Counted from the stretch's first letter, positions 52,153 to 61,173 are shown. The stretch is 64,000 nucleotides of DNA from Clostridiales bacterium (GCA_012523405.1 JAAYIN010000026.1:32961-96960); one strand, 5' to 3'. The notes: generated from the sequence alone by a model not told the origin. Made by a program: numbers and translations.

Positions 52153-53943
52153 TTACTTGCTTTCCGCTGCGCTTTCGCCTGCGATGCGTCCGAATACGAG
52201 GATATCGGTCAGTGCATTGCCACCCAAGCGGTTGGTGCCATGGATGCCGCCTGTGACTTCGCCAGCTGCATATAGGCCGGGAATCACATCGCCATTCACA
52301 TTCAGGACCTGTGCATCAACGTTGATCTGGATGCCGCCCATGGTGTGGTGAACGGTGGGCACACGAGCGCCTGCGTAGAAGGGGCCCATGTCCAGCTTCT
52401 CGGAGTAGAGTGTACGGCCGAAAGCGTCCGCTTCCTTCGTCTCAACATGCGCGTTGAAATCTTCCACTGCTGCCACGAGGTTTTCGACTGGAACGCCCAT
52501 GTTCTCAGCCAGCTCTTCAATGGTTTCGCCCTTCACAGCGCGGCCAGCTGCGACCAGCTCGTCAGCGGATTCATTGAAGTTGTTCTTCACATCACCTGTG
52601 GGGTAGGAGTGAGAATCAACAACGATCCACATGTAGTTATCCGTCTGCTCAAAGAGTGCGGAGGTCATGACGTCACGGCGCTCGCCCTCATCAACGAAGC
52701 GATTGCCTTCCTTGTTGATGAAGATACGTTTTTCAACGTCCTGCTCGATATTGCCTGACAGGCTGCCTGTAACAGGATCGCCTAGGGGCAGGAGCTGGAT
52801 ATTGCCCATCTGCACGAGGTTTGCGCCAACCGCTTCTGCCATCACGATACCATCGCCTGTTGCGCCGGTATGGTTGGTGGACAGAACGCTCTCGCCAAGG
52901 TCTGCCCAGATGGTGTTATGCTCTACACGCATTTCTACGTTCTTCGCAAAGCCGCCTGTTGCAACGATTACGCCGTTATTTGCCTTCACCGCAATGGTGT
53001 TGCCGGTTTCGCCCGTTGCGATCACGCCACCAATGCGGCCATCTGCGTCAACAGTGATTTCGTCCGCCGTGGTGTTTAGCATCACTTCAATGTTTTCATT
53101 ATTGTCGATATAGTTCATATAGGTCTTGAAGAAGCCTGTTCCGACGGGATCAGAGGGCTTATGAGCGCGAGGCCACATGCCGCCTGTAACGGTGAAAGTG
53201 CCTTCTTGGAAGCCCATGCCGAGCTCCTTGAGCCACTGGACGCCGTCCCATGCATTGCTTACCAATGTGTGCACAAGAAGGGTATCGCCCTCATTGTCGC
53301 CGCCGTTCATGGTCTGGGTATAATGCCATTCAACGGAGTCATCGTTGGCTACAGCGACTTCGCTGCGGTCATCAACTGCGTTGAGTGCGCCGCCTGCAAG
53401 GATGGTGTTGCCGCCAACCTTGTTCAGCTTCTCAAGTACGATAACGGATGCGCCGTTTTGGTGAGCGGTGACTGCTGCTGCAAGGCCTGCGCCGCCAGCA
53501 CCGATAATCACAACGTCCGCTTCCATCTCTACGTCTGCTTCTTTGACAACTTCCTTCACGACTTCAACCTTGTAGTTGTCAACGTTAACGCCTGCTGCTA
53601 CCAACGCTGCTTCCACAGCTGCCACAATAGCGTCAGAAGTCATGGTTGCACCAGCGATAGCATCCACTTCGATGCTCTGATACTCAACGATCGCTGCGGG
53701 GATGCCTGCGATTGCGGGATCAGAAATGCCGGGGGTGTCGTTGTTTAGGATCACTTCGATGCCTATGATCGCGTCAGCTTCGTCCAGTGTGACCTGAACT
53801 GTGATCGCGTCAACGCCGCCGATCAGGCTGTCTCCGCTGCCTTCGTAAACGCCGGCGGCTGCAAAGCCTGCTGCGGGCAGGCATAGGGTGAGCATCATCA
53901 GCAAGCTAAGCAGTAATGCCATGTTGCGGTTCAATTTCTGCAT
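52153..53943 (-). CDS. Exported FMN-binding flavoprotein reductase (fumarate/urocanate reductase type)
   Basis: A 596-residue protein. Signal peptide 1-29 (LLLSLLMMLTLCLPAAGFAAA). FMN-binding domain ~30-115 with the ApbE flavinylation motif DAIAGAT (94-100), so FMN is probably attached covalently at Thr100. A FAD-binding domain follows (VVIIGAGGAGLAAAVTAHQNGASVIVLEK, ~143-171), then the substrate-binding cap and the fumarate-reductase-type active-site region (TVHHTMGGIQIN and NRLGGNALTDILVFGR). It is exported and would take electrons from a membrane donor to reduce an outside acceptor, as in flavin-based extracellular electron transfer. ApbE is not in the window. Confidence 0.9.
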   Translation of the reverse strand: MQKLNRNMALLLSLLMMLTLCLPAAGFAAAGVYEGSGDSLIGGVDAITVQVTLDEADAIIGIEVILNNDTPGISDPAIAGIPAAIVEYQSIEVDAIAGATMTSDAIVAAVEAALVAAGVNVDNYKVEVVKEVVKEADVEMEADVVIIGAGGAGLAAAVTAHQNGASVIVLEKLNKVGGNTILAGGALNAVDDRSEVAVANDDSVEWHYTQTMNGGDNEGDTLLVHTLVSNAWDGVQWLKELGMGFQEGTFTVTGGMWPRAHKPSDPVGTGFFKTYMNYIDNNENIEVMLNTTADEITVDADGRIGGVIATGETGNTIAVKANNGVIVATGGFAKNVEMRVEHNTIWADLGESVLSTNHTGATGDGIVMAEAVGANLVQMGNIQLLPLGDPVTGSLSGNIEQDVEKRIFINKEGNRFVDEGERRDVMTSALFEQTDNYMWIVVDSHSYPTGDVKNNFNESADELVAAGRAVKGETIEELAENMGVPVENLVAAVEDFNAHVETKEADAFGRTLYSEKLDMGPFYAGARVPTVHHTMGGIQINVDAQVLNVNGDVIPGLYAAGEVTGGIHGTNRLGGNALTDILVFGRIAGESAAESK

Positions 53944-54400
53944 ATTGTATGTTCCTCCGTTTCATTTTTCGGTTGACAATTCTTTATCAACCGCACTGTT
54001 ATTATTTTAACACCTAAAGTAACTTTGGACGCAAGGGGAAATATCAAATGAAATCGGATACTCGCATCCCGCCGTCCGTTCTCCATCAAACCCTTGTTTA
54101 TCAATACTTACAGCGTGTATTGTGCCCATTGTCACATGGCGGTTCTATGGGTATATTCACATATTTGCTGAGCGAAAATCGATTTCGTAAATTTGCGCAA
54201 TTTTATCGAAACCTCGATCGCAGCTCTGAGCAAATCCTTACACCAAGGCACTTTACTTGCATTTCCATCACATCGTTAAACGTTTTCGAAATGAACCTAT
54301 AGTTACTATTGATTTACAGGCTTTGTATCCAGCATTGTTATCAAGTGATCGAAATTTACCATATAAAAAAAGCACTGAAATCAGTGCTTTCAGATAAATA
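53944..54400. other. 457-bp gap with no clear gene
   Basis: AT-rich. It holds the flavoprotein leader and a CGGTTGA-N10-TCAACCG dyad (53970-53993), then nothing recognisable. A short frame (54048-54302) looks like chance. The MerR terminator is near its right end. Confidence 0.6.
54366..54390 (-). terminator. Terminator after the MerR gene
   Basis: On the minus strand AAAGCACTGA / TCAGTGCTTT with a 2-nt loop, then a long T-run. Confidence 0.85.
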
Positions 54401-55195
54401 TTACTCAAATGCGTTAAACGGCACCCACACCTCAAGGTAAATCCTGCGCTTGCCCATGCTGCAATCCACCACCAGCACATGCCCAAACGCCATAGCATTT
54501 TGGGTGAAGTGATGCTTTTGCAGATGCGTAAGTACGCCCGCAAAAGCCTGATGCGGGTTATCAACGATGTCATCGCCCATATATAAAATCGTGTGCAGCG
54601 AAATGGAGGGCAGTAAATGAATCATTCGCTGGCCGCATGCGTCCTCCGCGGTCACCAGCCCCGGCTTTGCCTGCGCCATAAACGCAACCCCATCTTGATC
54701 CAAGGCAATGCTGATTCTGGTCAGCGGCATATCCTCAAGCCACGACTGGAATGTCTTGCAAACGTCGGCATCTTGAGGGATCAGCCCATCGGGGCGGGTA
54801 TCAAGGAGCGTAACCTCTGGGCTGTAGCAAACATCGAACTCGTCCATATGCTGAGGGATGCGCTCAATCGAGTCCTCAAACCACTTGATCCCCTCCTGCA
54901 TCATGCGGTAATTCTCTTCCTTCTTCGCCGCTTCCTCCCGCTTTCGGGCAAGCCGCTGCGAAATTTCAGGCAATGTATCCCCCGTGAGCGAGAACTGCTT
55001 GGACACTTCCTTCACCGACACGCCCATCGCGCGGTACTTCATATAGGACATCAGCCTAAACACTTCAAAATCGGTGTAGGTGCGATGTCCGCTTTCTTCC
55101 TTTGTTGGACTGATGATGCCTTCGCGTTCGAAATAATGCAAAGCACTAGGCGTTATGCCGAGCGTGCGTGCAACATCACCAATATTATGCTTCAT
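54401..55195 (-). CDS. MerR family regulator with GyrI-like effector domain
   Basis: A 264-residue regulator. N-terminal winged HTH (IGDVARTLGITPSALHYFEREGIISPTKEESGHRTYTDFEVFRLM), a coiled dimerisation helix (~75-115), and a C-terminal GyrI-like ligand domain ending in EVWVPF. Start ATG 55195 with GAGG site; the frame runs on upstream to a TTG without a site. GyrI-type MerR proteins (for example BmrR) sense hydrophobic cations or other small ligands. It lies 23 bp after the Gx transporter gene and is probably cotranscribed, so may control this region. A TTGTTAC/GTAACAA dyad nearby is a possible site. Confidence 0.88.
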   Translation of the reverse strand: MKHNIGDVARTLGITPSALHYFEREGIISPTKEESGHRTYTDFEVFRLMSYMKYRAMGVSVKEVSKQFSLTGDTLPEISQRLARKREEAAKKEENYRMMQEGIKWFEDSIERIPQHMDEFDVCYSPEVTLLDTRPDGLIPQDADVCKTFQSWLEDMPLTRISIALDQDGVAFMAQAKPGLVTAEDACGQRMIHLLPSISLHTILYMGDDIVDNPHQAFAGVLTHLQKHHFTQNAMAFGHVLVVDCSMGKRRIYLEVWVPFNAFE

Positions 55196-55217
55196 ATGGT
55201 TTCCTCGATTCTTACAT

Positions 55218-55733
55218 TCAACGATGGTTGGTGGATATCTTATCAAGCGCTCTCATGACAGAATTGGCAACAATGCCTGTGAGCATACCCGTAAAAATGC
55301 CGACGACCATCAGCACTGCCAAATAATACAGCAGCTTGCTGGTATTGAGAATCATCATCGCCAGCACGACTTGTCCCACGTTGTGAAATACCGCGCCGAT
55401 CATACTCACCGTGATCACGCTGACCTTTGGCACTTTCATAATCAAGATCATCGCGATCATGCTCAGCACCGCGCCTGCAAGGCTGTACATCATCGCCGTT
55501 ACGCCGCCAAACATGAGCCCAGACAGCACCACTTTCAGCACCATCAGCACCAGCGCTTCCTTGATGCCCATTATATACAGCGCATACATCAGCACGCTGT
55601 TTGACAGCCCCAGCTTAATACCGGGAATCGCCACACCCAAGGGGATCAGGCTTTCCACATAGCCAAGCGTCAGCATCAGCGCGGTTAGCATGCTGCCAAG
55701 CGCGACCCGATGCGCTACGTTTGTTTTCTTCAT
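55218..55733 (-). CDS. Gx transporter family membrane protein
   Basis: A 171-residue protein with about five helices and Gly-rich start (VALGSMLTALMLTLGYVESLIPLGVAIPGIKLGLSN). The Gx family (Hpre_diP_synt_I) includes the riboflavin/flavin-related energy-coupling-like proteins seen next to FMN-binding proteins and ApbE genes in Firmicutes. The nearby exported flavoprotein supports a flavin-linked role. A good promoter lies upstream (55784-55812). Confidence 0.8.
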   Translation of the reverse strand: MKKTNVAHRVALGSMLTALMLTLGYVESLIPLGVAIPGIKLGLSNSVLMYALYIMGIKEALVLMVLKVVLSGLMFGGVTAMMYSLAGAVLSMIAMILIMKVPKVSVITVSMIGAVFHNVGQVVLAMMILNTSKLLYYLAVLMVVGIFTGMLTGIVANSVMRALDKISTNHR

Positions 55734-55783
55734 TTAATATTTCTCCCATGGTTTGGATTTGAATGGCATAAGCCAATGAATTT

Positions 55784-55812
55784 ATCATAATATCTTTGAT
55801 GAAGGAAGTCAA
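55784..55812 (-). promoter_or_regulatory. Sigma-A promoter for Gx transporter and MerR genes
   Basis: On the minus strand TTGACT (55807-55812), 17 bp, TATGAT (55784-55789). Confidence 0.6.
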
Positions 55813-55874
55813 CAAGAACCCCTATCTATCCAAATATTTGATGAATGAATGAACCGCAAAAGCAATTTGATTAT

Positions 55875-55901
55875 TTGTTACAAATGGGAAGAAAGTAACA
55901 A
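55875..55901. promoter_or_regulatory. Inverted repeat in divergent intergenic region (candidate MerR-type operator)
   Basis: TTGTTAC (55875-55881), 13 bp, GTAACAA (55895-55901), a perfect 7-bp dyad. It lies between the Gx/MerR operon and the SH3 gene. Long central spacing suits a MerR family dimer. Unproven. Confidence 0.4.
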
Positions 55902-55998
55902 CTTGGCTCGTTTACCATATGAACGAAAAAACACCCGCTCATTTGCAAACCAATCGGGTTTTTCAATGCTTGTTCACAAATGAAAAGAGGATATCGAC

Positions 55999-57534
55999 AT
56001 GATGAAAAAGATGATCACCTGGTTGATCCTATGCGCATTGATCCTTAGCACCGCCACTGCCTTCGCTGGCGCTAACACTTATCAGCAGCCCGTTGGCACC
56101 GGCTATCTTGATGGCAAGACCTCCGACAAGGTGTATATTAGGAAAGAACCAAATGCATCCTCCAAAGTATGCGGCATCTATTATTCAGGAACCTCCTGCA
56201 CTTATGACTATGATCAGCTCGGCAACGAGTGGATGAAGGTCTTTCCCGGTGGGTCAGGCGGATATGTGCTAGCGGAGAATTTCTCCGCAACCCCCGTCGC
56301 CAGCATGCAGCCCATCGGCACGATTAACAGCACCAGCGGGAAAGTGAACCTTCGCACGAGCCCTGATACAGCGAGCGGCTCCACCATGCAGCTATCGCAT
56401 GGCACGAAGGTAACCGTGATCGGTCAGCCCTCCAACACATGGTACTATGTTGATTATAACAACGGTTCCGTTGGCTTTATCATGGCCAAGTACTTAACCG
56501 TGGGCAACGCTGCCAGCGGCACTACCATCACCGCCATCGTCAACAACAAGCATGCCACCAATCGCCTGAATTTGCGCACCAGCGCAAGTACTAGTGCCAT
56601 TTCACTTGGCAAATACTACACCGGCGTTTCGGTTACTGTGCTTGAAGTTGGCAAAAACGGCTGGAACAAGGTGCGCATCGGCACTTTGCAAGGCTATATG
56701 CAAAACACATACCTTATCCGCAGCGAGAAAAGCGGCTCGATTACGCCCAATATGCCAACTTTGACCATCCCCAATGGCAACGGTACGCTATACCTATTTG
56801 AGGCGCAGTCCACCTCCTCCAAATGCATTGACAGCAGTTGTATCCCAGGCACTCAGCTGCAAGTGCTCGGCGTGGCGGAGGACTTTTATCACGTACGAGT
56901 CAATGGCAAAACGGGGTTCATGCCCGCAACACCGATTGATCCCAATGGCGTTTATTCCTTTAGCAACCCCACAACCAGCTCCGCAAGCAGTGCTACAAGT
57001 AAGCCTACCGTCACGGCTGCGCCAAGCGTCCCCAGCACATCCGCCAGCTCCAGCAGCACTTGGACAGGCCCAACAGGCACGCACCCAATCGGCGAGTTCA
57101 CCTATCCGATTGATGATTATGGTGCAGCCATCAATAACCCCAATCCAGCTGACAGGCTGAATATCCGCGCTGATAAATCGGAAACCTCAAAGTCGCTTGG
57201 CAAGTACTACAACGGCGCAAGGGTATCCATCGAGTCTCCGTCCGACGGCGTGTGGACGTACGTATCAATCGGTACGCTGTTTGGCTATGTAAAATCCATC
57301 TTTTTGGACATTAACCCCAGCAATCCCCCTGCATCCGCCATGCCTATCATGACCGTAAGCAATCCTCCGCCGACCCGTCACCTCAACCTCCGCCAAGAAC
57401 CCTCCACAAGCTCCGAATCCCTCGGGCAGTATGCCAACGGCACAGCCGTAACCGTCATGGGCTACAGTGAAAAATGGGCGCATGTGCTAGTGGATGGACA
57501 AATGGGCTTTATGATGGGCATTTATTTGAAGTAA
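55999..57534 (+). CDS. Secreted protein with multiple SH3b domains
   Basis: A 511-residue protein. Signal peptide (MITWLILCALILSTATAFA, cleavage near residue 23). Five to six SH3b-like units follow, each with the RLNLRTSAS / NLRTSPDT / LNLRQEPSTSSE type start and a W or Y strand; a Ser/Thr/Ala/Pro linker lies near residues 325-350. It is likely a wall-associated binding protein. No catalytic domain is present. The start is ATG 55999 with AGAGGAT upstream (a second ATG follows). The strand order of domains: two to three near the N-terminus, the linker, then two at the C-terminus. Confidence 0.75.
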   Translation: MMKKMITWLILCALILSTATAFAGANTYQQPVGTGYLDGKTSDKVYIRKEPNASSKVCGIYYSGTSCTYDYDQLGNEWMKVFPGGSGGYVLAENFSATPVASMQPIGTINSTSGKVNLRTSPDTASGSTMQLSHGTKVTVIGQPSNTWYYVDYNNGSVGFIMAKYLTVGNAASGTTITAIVNNKHATNRLNLRTSASTSAISLGKYYTGVSVTVLEVGKNGWNKVRIGTLQGYMQNTYLIRSEKSGSITPNMPTLTIPNGNGTLYLFEAQSTSSKCIDSSCIPGTQLQVLGVAEDFYHVRVNGKTGFMPATPIDPNGVYSFSNPTTSSASSATSKPTVTAAPSVPSTSASSSSTWTGPTGTHPIGEFTYPIDDYGAAINNPNPADRLNIRADKSETSKSLGKYYNGARVSIESPSDGVWTYVSIGTLFGYVKSIFLDINPSNPPASAMPIMTVSNPPPTRHLNLRQEPSTSSESLGQYANGTAVTVMGYSEKWAHVLVDGQMGFMMGIYLK

Positions 57535-57594
57535 GGGATACGGCAGGGGAGCTTCGCTCACTTCATTACCACAAACCCATTATTTTACTTTTAT

Positions 57595-57655
57595 AAACAA
57601 AAAATCACCTGCGAATCAACTAATTCGCAGGTGATTTTTGTTGCAGAAGTCTTTG
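57595..57655 (-). repeat. 60-bp terminator-bearing dispersed repeat, copy 1
   Basis: On the minus strand it matches 63899-63960 read on the plus strand, with only a handful of differences. It contains the terminator hairpin. Confidence 0.75.
57601..57640. terminator. Bidirectional terminator inside the repeat
   Basis: AAAATCACCTGCGAAT / ATTCGCAGGTGATTTT perfect 16-bp stem, 6-nt loop, T-run on both strands. It separates the convergent SH3 gene and histidine kinase gene. Confidence 0.9.
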
Positions 57656-57795
57656 TTTTTCAATCATCATTTACCCTTGACCAGATGATCCGTTTTTCGG
57701 GAGGGTTTGGGCTGTCGCCCTCTTATGCGGACTTTTGTCACAAAAGCCGCCTCTCAACGTCCCTTCGTCCCCCTCGTACCCATCCACGTCCCCCC

Positions 57796-59022
57796 TCACC
57801 CTTCAAACGTGGCCACAACCTTTGCGCCGCCGTCGTTCTCAATGGTGAGGTCACCGCCGTGGCTGGTGCAGAGTGTTTTGCAGATGTATAGACCCAGACC
57901 GTAGTGCTGGGAATGGATGTCATTGTCGTTGAGGCGGGAATAGGGGGCGATGCCTTTTTGTAGGAGTGCATCGGGGAAGCCCTCGCCGTCATCGGAGACA
58001 ATTAGCTCAAGGAAATGATCTTGGTTGATATGGCAGTGGACGCGGATGGCGGTCTTGGCATATCGTGAGGCGTTGGAGACGAGGTTTTCGAGCACTTGGG
58101 AGACAATATCGATATCAGTCCAGACAGTGCCGCTGCCCTGAGCAGTGAAATGCAAAGTGTTGGCGCGGCAAAGGATGTCGGCGGTGCTTTTAAGGCGCTG
58201 GGTCAGAAGGTCGAAGTCAATGAACTCGGGCTTCATTTCCGCCTCTTCTAGCTTTTGCACCATGCTCATGCTGGTGGTGTATCCCTCAAGGCGGGTGACG
58301 TAGGCGTGCATCACATCGGTTGTGGATGCGATCTTCTCCTCGGTAACGCGCCCTTGCGGGACGTAGGTTTGCAGGTACTCGACGTAGCCGCGAAGAACGG
58401 TGAGCGGGGTGCGCAGATCGTGCGCAAAGGCGGCATTCAGGCATTTGCGCTGATCAACTTTGCGCCACATTTCCTTGTTGTTGGAGACGAGGGCGCGGCG
58501 CATGATCTCAAAGGAAGTGACGAGCCGTCCCATCTCGTTTTGCCTGTCATAGGTGAGCTGGAAATCCAGATCGCCCGCCGCGATTTTGCCCGATGCGTCC
58601 TCGATCAGCCCAAGCGGCTCCCTAAGCTTACGATTGTAAAACAGGATGCCCGTCGCCATGATGCACAGAAAGCTGAGCACGGGCACAAACAGAACTTGCA
58701 GCATATTATACAGCTCGTATTTTTGGATGTATTCGTCGTAGATCATCACCAGATCCGACTCCAACACCGTATAGCTATAGATGATCGAGCTGTCATACGT
58801 GGAATAGTAATGCTCGATTTGGGTGCTATACGGCTCGTATTCGCGCCACAGATCATCCATCAGTGTGCTGAAAAACACGAACTCAAACATGATCAGCACC
58901 ACCGCGACGATCGCGCAGCTGATCACATACAGCATGAAGCTCCATTTGATGGGCAGGTTACGGATGAGATGTTTGCGCTCGCGCTTGCGTTTGAACCTCT
59001 TTGTGCGCCTCACTTTTTCCAT
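57796..59022 (-). CDS. Sensor histidine kinase
   Basis: A 408-residue two-transmembrane kinase. Helices near residues 33-55 and ~115-135 flank a ~65-residue outside sensor. HAMP-like region, H-box AFAHDLRTPLTVLRGY (~205), N-box NLVSNASRYA, and G-boxes DDGEGFP and HYGLGLYICKTL. The start is ATG 59022, which overlaps the end of the response regulator gene. Kinase of the pair; partner is the regulator just upstream. Signal unknown. Last gene of the operon with a membrane-remodelling look. Confidence 0.92.
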   Translation of the reverse strand: MEKVRRTKRFKRKRERKHLIRNLPIKWSFMLYVISCAIVAVVLIMFEFVFFSTLMDDLWREYEPYSTQIEHYYSTYDSSIIYSYTVLESDLVMIYDEYIQKYELYNMLQVLFVPVLSFLCIMATGILFYNRKLREPLGLIEDASGKIAAGDLDFQLTYDRQNEMGRLVTSFEIMRRALVSNNKEMWRKVDQRKCLNAAFAHDLRTPLTVLRGYVEYLQTYVPQGRVTEEKIASTTDVMHAYVTRLEGYTTSMSMVQKLEEAEMKPEFIDFDLLTQRLKSTADILCRANTLHFTAQGSGTVWTDIDIVSQVLENLVSNASRYAKTAIRVHCHINQDHFLELIVSDDGEGFPDALLQKGIAPYSRLNDNDIHSQHYGLGLYICKTLCTSHGGDLTIENDGGAKVVATFEG

Positions 59023-59687
59023 CGGTAGCCCACCCCCCAAACCGTTTCAATATAGTCCTGCACATTCGCCTGACGGAATTTCGCGCGGATTCGCTTCACA
59101 TGCTCCGCGATCACGCTGCTATTGCCCTCCGCATCGTAGCCCCAAACCGATTCATACAGGCGTTCCTTATCAAAGACCTGCCCGCGATTCATCGACAAAA
59201 ACGCGACCAGTTCGTACTCGATTTTCGCCAGCGGGATTTCCTCATGCGCCGTCGTGCAGACCGTGCGCGCCGTGTAGTCGATCACCAAATCATCCTCGAA
59301 ACGCACGCTCGCGGTGGCGTTTTTCCGCTCCTCGCGCCTCAGGTGTGCAAGGACTCGCATACCCATTTCCTGAAGCGAAAACGGCTTGGTAATATAATCA
59401 TCCCCGCCTGCCATGAAGCCGCGGATTTTGTCCTCATCCTCCACGCGTGCCGATAAAAACAATATGGGACAGCTCACGTAGTCGCGAATCTTTTGGCAAA
59501 CGGTAAGCCCGTCCATGTCTGGCATGTTGACATCCAGCACGATGATATCTGGTGATTCGCTCACGCGTGCCAATGCAGCCGCGCCGCTTAGCGCAGTGCT
59601 CACGCGGTAGTGGTTCATTTCAAAATAATCCTTCAAAAGCGAAACCACGCCCGGTTCGTCGTCCACGATTAGGATATGTGTTTGCAA
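59010..59687 (-). CDS. OmpR-family response regulator
   Basis: A 225-residue regulator. Receiver domain with IVDDEPG (acidic pocket), phospho-Asp in IIVLDVNMPDMDG and SARVEDEDK; winged-helix DNA-binding domain after ~125 (LVAFLSMNRGQVFDKERLYESVWGY). The TTG start at 59687 is preceded by GAGGTGAT, close to the full ribosome-binding complement; ATG 59693 and GTG 59696 are alternative starts. Overlaps the kinase gene. Confidence 0.93.
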   Translation of the reverse strand: MQTHILIVDDEPGVVSLLKDYFEMNHYRVSTALSGAAALARVSESPDIIVLDVNMPDMDGLTVCQKIRDYVSCPILFLSARVEDEDKIRGFMAGGDDYITKPFSLQEMGMRVLAHLRREERKNATASVRFEDDLVIDYTARTVCTTAHEEIPLAKIEYELVAFLSMNRGQVFDKERLYESVWGYDAEGNSSVIAEHVKRIRAKFRQANVQDYIETVWGVGYRWKK

Positions 59688-59707
59688 CGTCATCACCTCA
59701 ATATTTA

Positions 59708-60289
59708 TTACCGTGCAAATGATGTACTGGAGAGTCGGGGCACATCATCGCTGTGCTCATGCCACGCGATGCAGCCGTGAATCGTGCCGCGGTAGCAGCA
59801 ATGCAGCTTCGTAATCCGCGTAAAATCGATCGGATGCATGAGGGAGGATGGTTTGGGAAGCGTTACCGCACCCGAATCCTCCAGCAGCTTGGAGACGAAT
59901 TGCGAGCAAAACATATGACTGTGGCGATCGTGCACAAAATCCAGTTTGCATAGCAAAAGTCCAAGGACACTATAGTGATACTCATCCTTCAAGTCCATCA
60001 TACTACGTATTGTCGTTTGAATAAAGTCAAATTGTTCATCTGTGACAATCATTTGGTAAAGCGCACATTTCGATTTTCCATTGCGTGCATAAACCTCGGT
60101 TTGCAAATTCTCCTGCACGAGTCCGGCAGGCAGCGGCGTGCAGCTGTGTATGCGTGCAAAGCTATACAGCTCATGCAGTTCTTTGTCCAGCGCAATGGAG
60201 ACATGGGTATATTCATCATGCGTGACAGCGCGGATCATCTTGGATATCATCGTGCTCGTTTTGGTGAGCAGAATATAGATCGTCTTCAT
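59708..60289 (-). CDS. Permuted papain-like amidase/peptidase (YiiX/C92-like)
   Basis: A 193-residue protein. A His in DEYTHVSIALD (near residue 27) and a Cys in MFCSQFVSKLLEDSG (near 137) are in the order typical of permuted NlpC/P60 fold enzymes (His before Cys). The family has amidases acting on lipids or wall-linked peptides. No signal peptide, so it is cytoplasmic or exported otherwise. ATG 60289 overlaps the VTT gene stop (ATGA) with AAGGGG upstream. Confidence 0.6.
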   Translation of the reverse strand: MKTIYILLTKTSTMISKMIRAVTHDEYTHVSIALDKELHELYSFARIHSCTPLPAGLVQENLQTEVYARNGKSKCALYQMIVTDEQFDFIQTTIRSMMDLKDEYHYSVLGLLLCKLDFVHDRHSHMFCSQFVSKLLEDSGAVTLPKPSSLMHPIDFTRITKLHCCYRGTIHGCIAWHEHSDDVPRLSSTSFAR

Positions 60290-60981
60290 GGCGCGCACCC
60301 CTTTGCAGGACTTTCCATGCGCCGATAAATCAAAATGCCGCACACGCTCAGAAGGATCGTCCCCGCCAGCACAATCAAAGCAACCGTCTGCTGCTGTTCG
60401 CCCAGCGCATGCCCGCTATAGGTGGAGGTAACGACGGATGGAATGCGCGCAATCCCTGCGATGGACAGCCATGTGGTGAACTTCATCCGCGTCAGCCCCA
60501 CGCAATAGGTGAGGATGTCCTTTGGCGTACCTGGGATCAAAAAAACAATGAAGCTGAGCAGCGTGAGGCGTTTGGGATTTTGAAGCAGCGGCATGTTGTC
60601 GATCTTGTCCATGGAAAAAAACAAAGCGATCAGGCTTCTGCCGTATTTGCGTACCAAGGCAAATACGAGCACGCTTCCAATCACGATCCCAAGCATGCAA
60701 AGCATCGTGCCTTCCCAGAATCCAAACGTATACCCCGCGCCGATCTCCAGCGGTTCACCCGGCAGCCATGCGATCACGACTTGCAGCGTCATCACGCCTA
60801 CAAAGGCAATTTTGCTCCACGCGCCCTGATCCTGCACCCATTCTTGGAATAGCGCCGGATCATCCAGCATCGCCAGCAGCGGTCCGCCTATCCATATGCC
60901 AAACGCCGTGATCAGCGCCACCCCTGCCAAGAGTAAAGTGATGATGATGGCGCGTTTTGAAACGATATGTCGCGTGTTCAT
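60286..60981 (-). CDS. VTT/TVP38-type (DedA-like) membrane protein
   Basis: A 231-residue protein with about six helices. The VTT-domain block FWEGTMLCMLGIVIGSVLVFALVRKYGR and the FLIPGTPKDILTYCVGL motif with the Pro-Gly-Thr-Pro and Asp are well kept. Such proteins scramble or flip lipids. It starts a four-gene overlapping operon with an amidase-like protein and a two-component system, suggesting envelope stress control. Confidence 0.9.
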   Translation of the reverse strand: MNTRHIVSKRAIIITLLLAGVALITAFGIWIGGPLLAMLDDPALFQEWVQDQGAWSKIAFVGVMTLQVVIAWLPGEPLEIGAGYTFGFWEGTMLCMLGIVIGSVLVFALVRKYGRSLIALFFSMDKIDNMPLLQNPKRLTLLSFIVFLIPGTPKDILTYCVGLTRMKFTTWLSIAGIARIPSVVTSTYSGHALGEQQQTVALIVLAGTILLSVCGILIYRRMESPAKGCAP

Positions 60982-61071
60982 ATGCTCTCACGCCCCTTTC
61001 CTACACCCATAGTATAGTAGGCGTTTATAAACAATCTATCTACGCAAAGCGTTTGATAAAACTGCCAACGA

Positions 61072-61114
61072 AAAAACAACGCTCCGACGAAAAGATTTCT
61101 CTTCTCGACGGAGC
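61072..61114 (-). terminator. Terminator after the phosphohexomutase gene
   Basis: GCTCCG / CGGAGC stem with an A-A mismatch, then CGA / TCG and AAGA / TCTT, with a T-run on the minus side. Confidence 0.7.
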
Positions 61115-61173
61115 ATTGATCGTTTAATGCAAGGCGGCAAATGATGCGCCTCATTTTTTAAATGCTTAATTTT

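Larger units (their letters stand above)
57545..57765 (+). repeat. Composite intergenic repeat, copy A (with ~60-bp insert)
   Basis: Matches copy B (35891-36033, opposite strand) except for the central 57600-57660 stretch, which is a terminator-bearing insert. The ends AGGGGAGCTTCGCTC... and CTTATGCGG...GCCGCCTC are shared. Confidence 0.75.

Noticed and set aside
53970..53993. CGGTTGA/TCAACCG dyad before the flavoprotein as an operator
   Set aside because: It lies in the leader with a 10-bp gap, but no promoter could be placed with confidence, so it is only mentioned in the gap entry.
54048..54302. 84-residue open frame in the AT-rich gap
   Set aside because: It has a weak AGGGG site, but the protein has no recognisable features and lies in a stretch without coding character.
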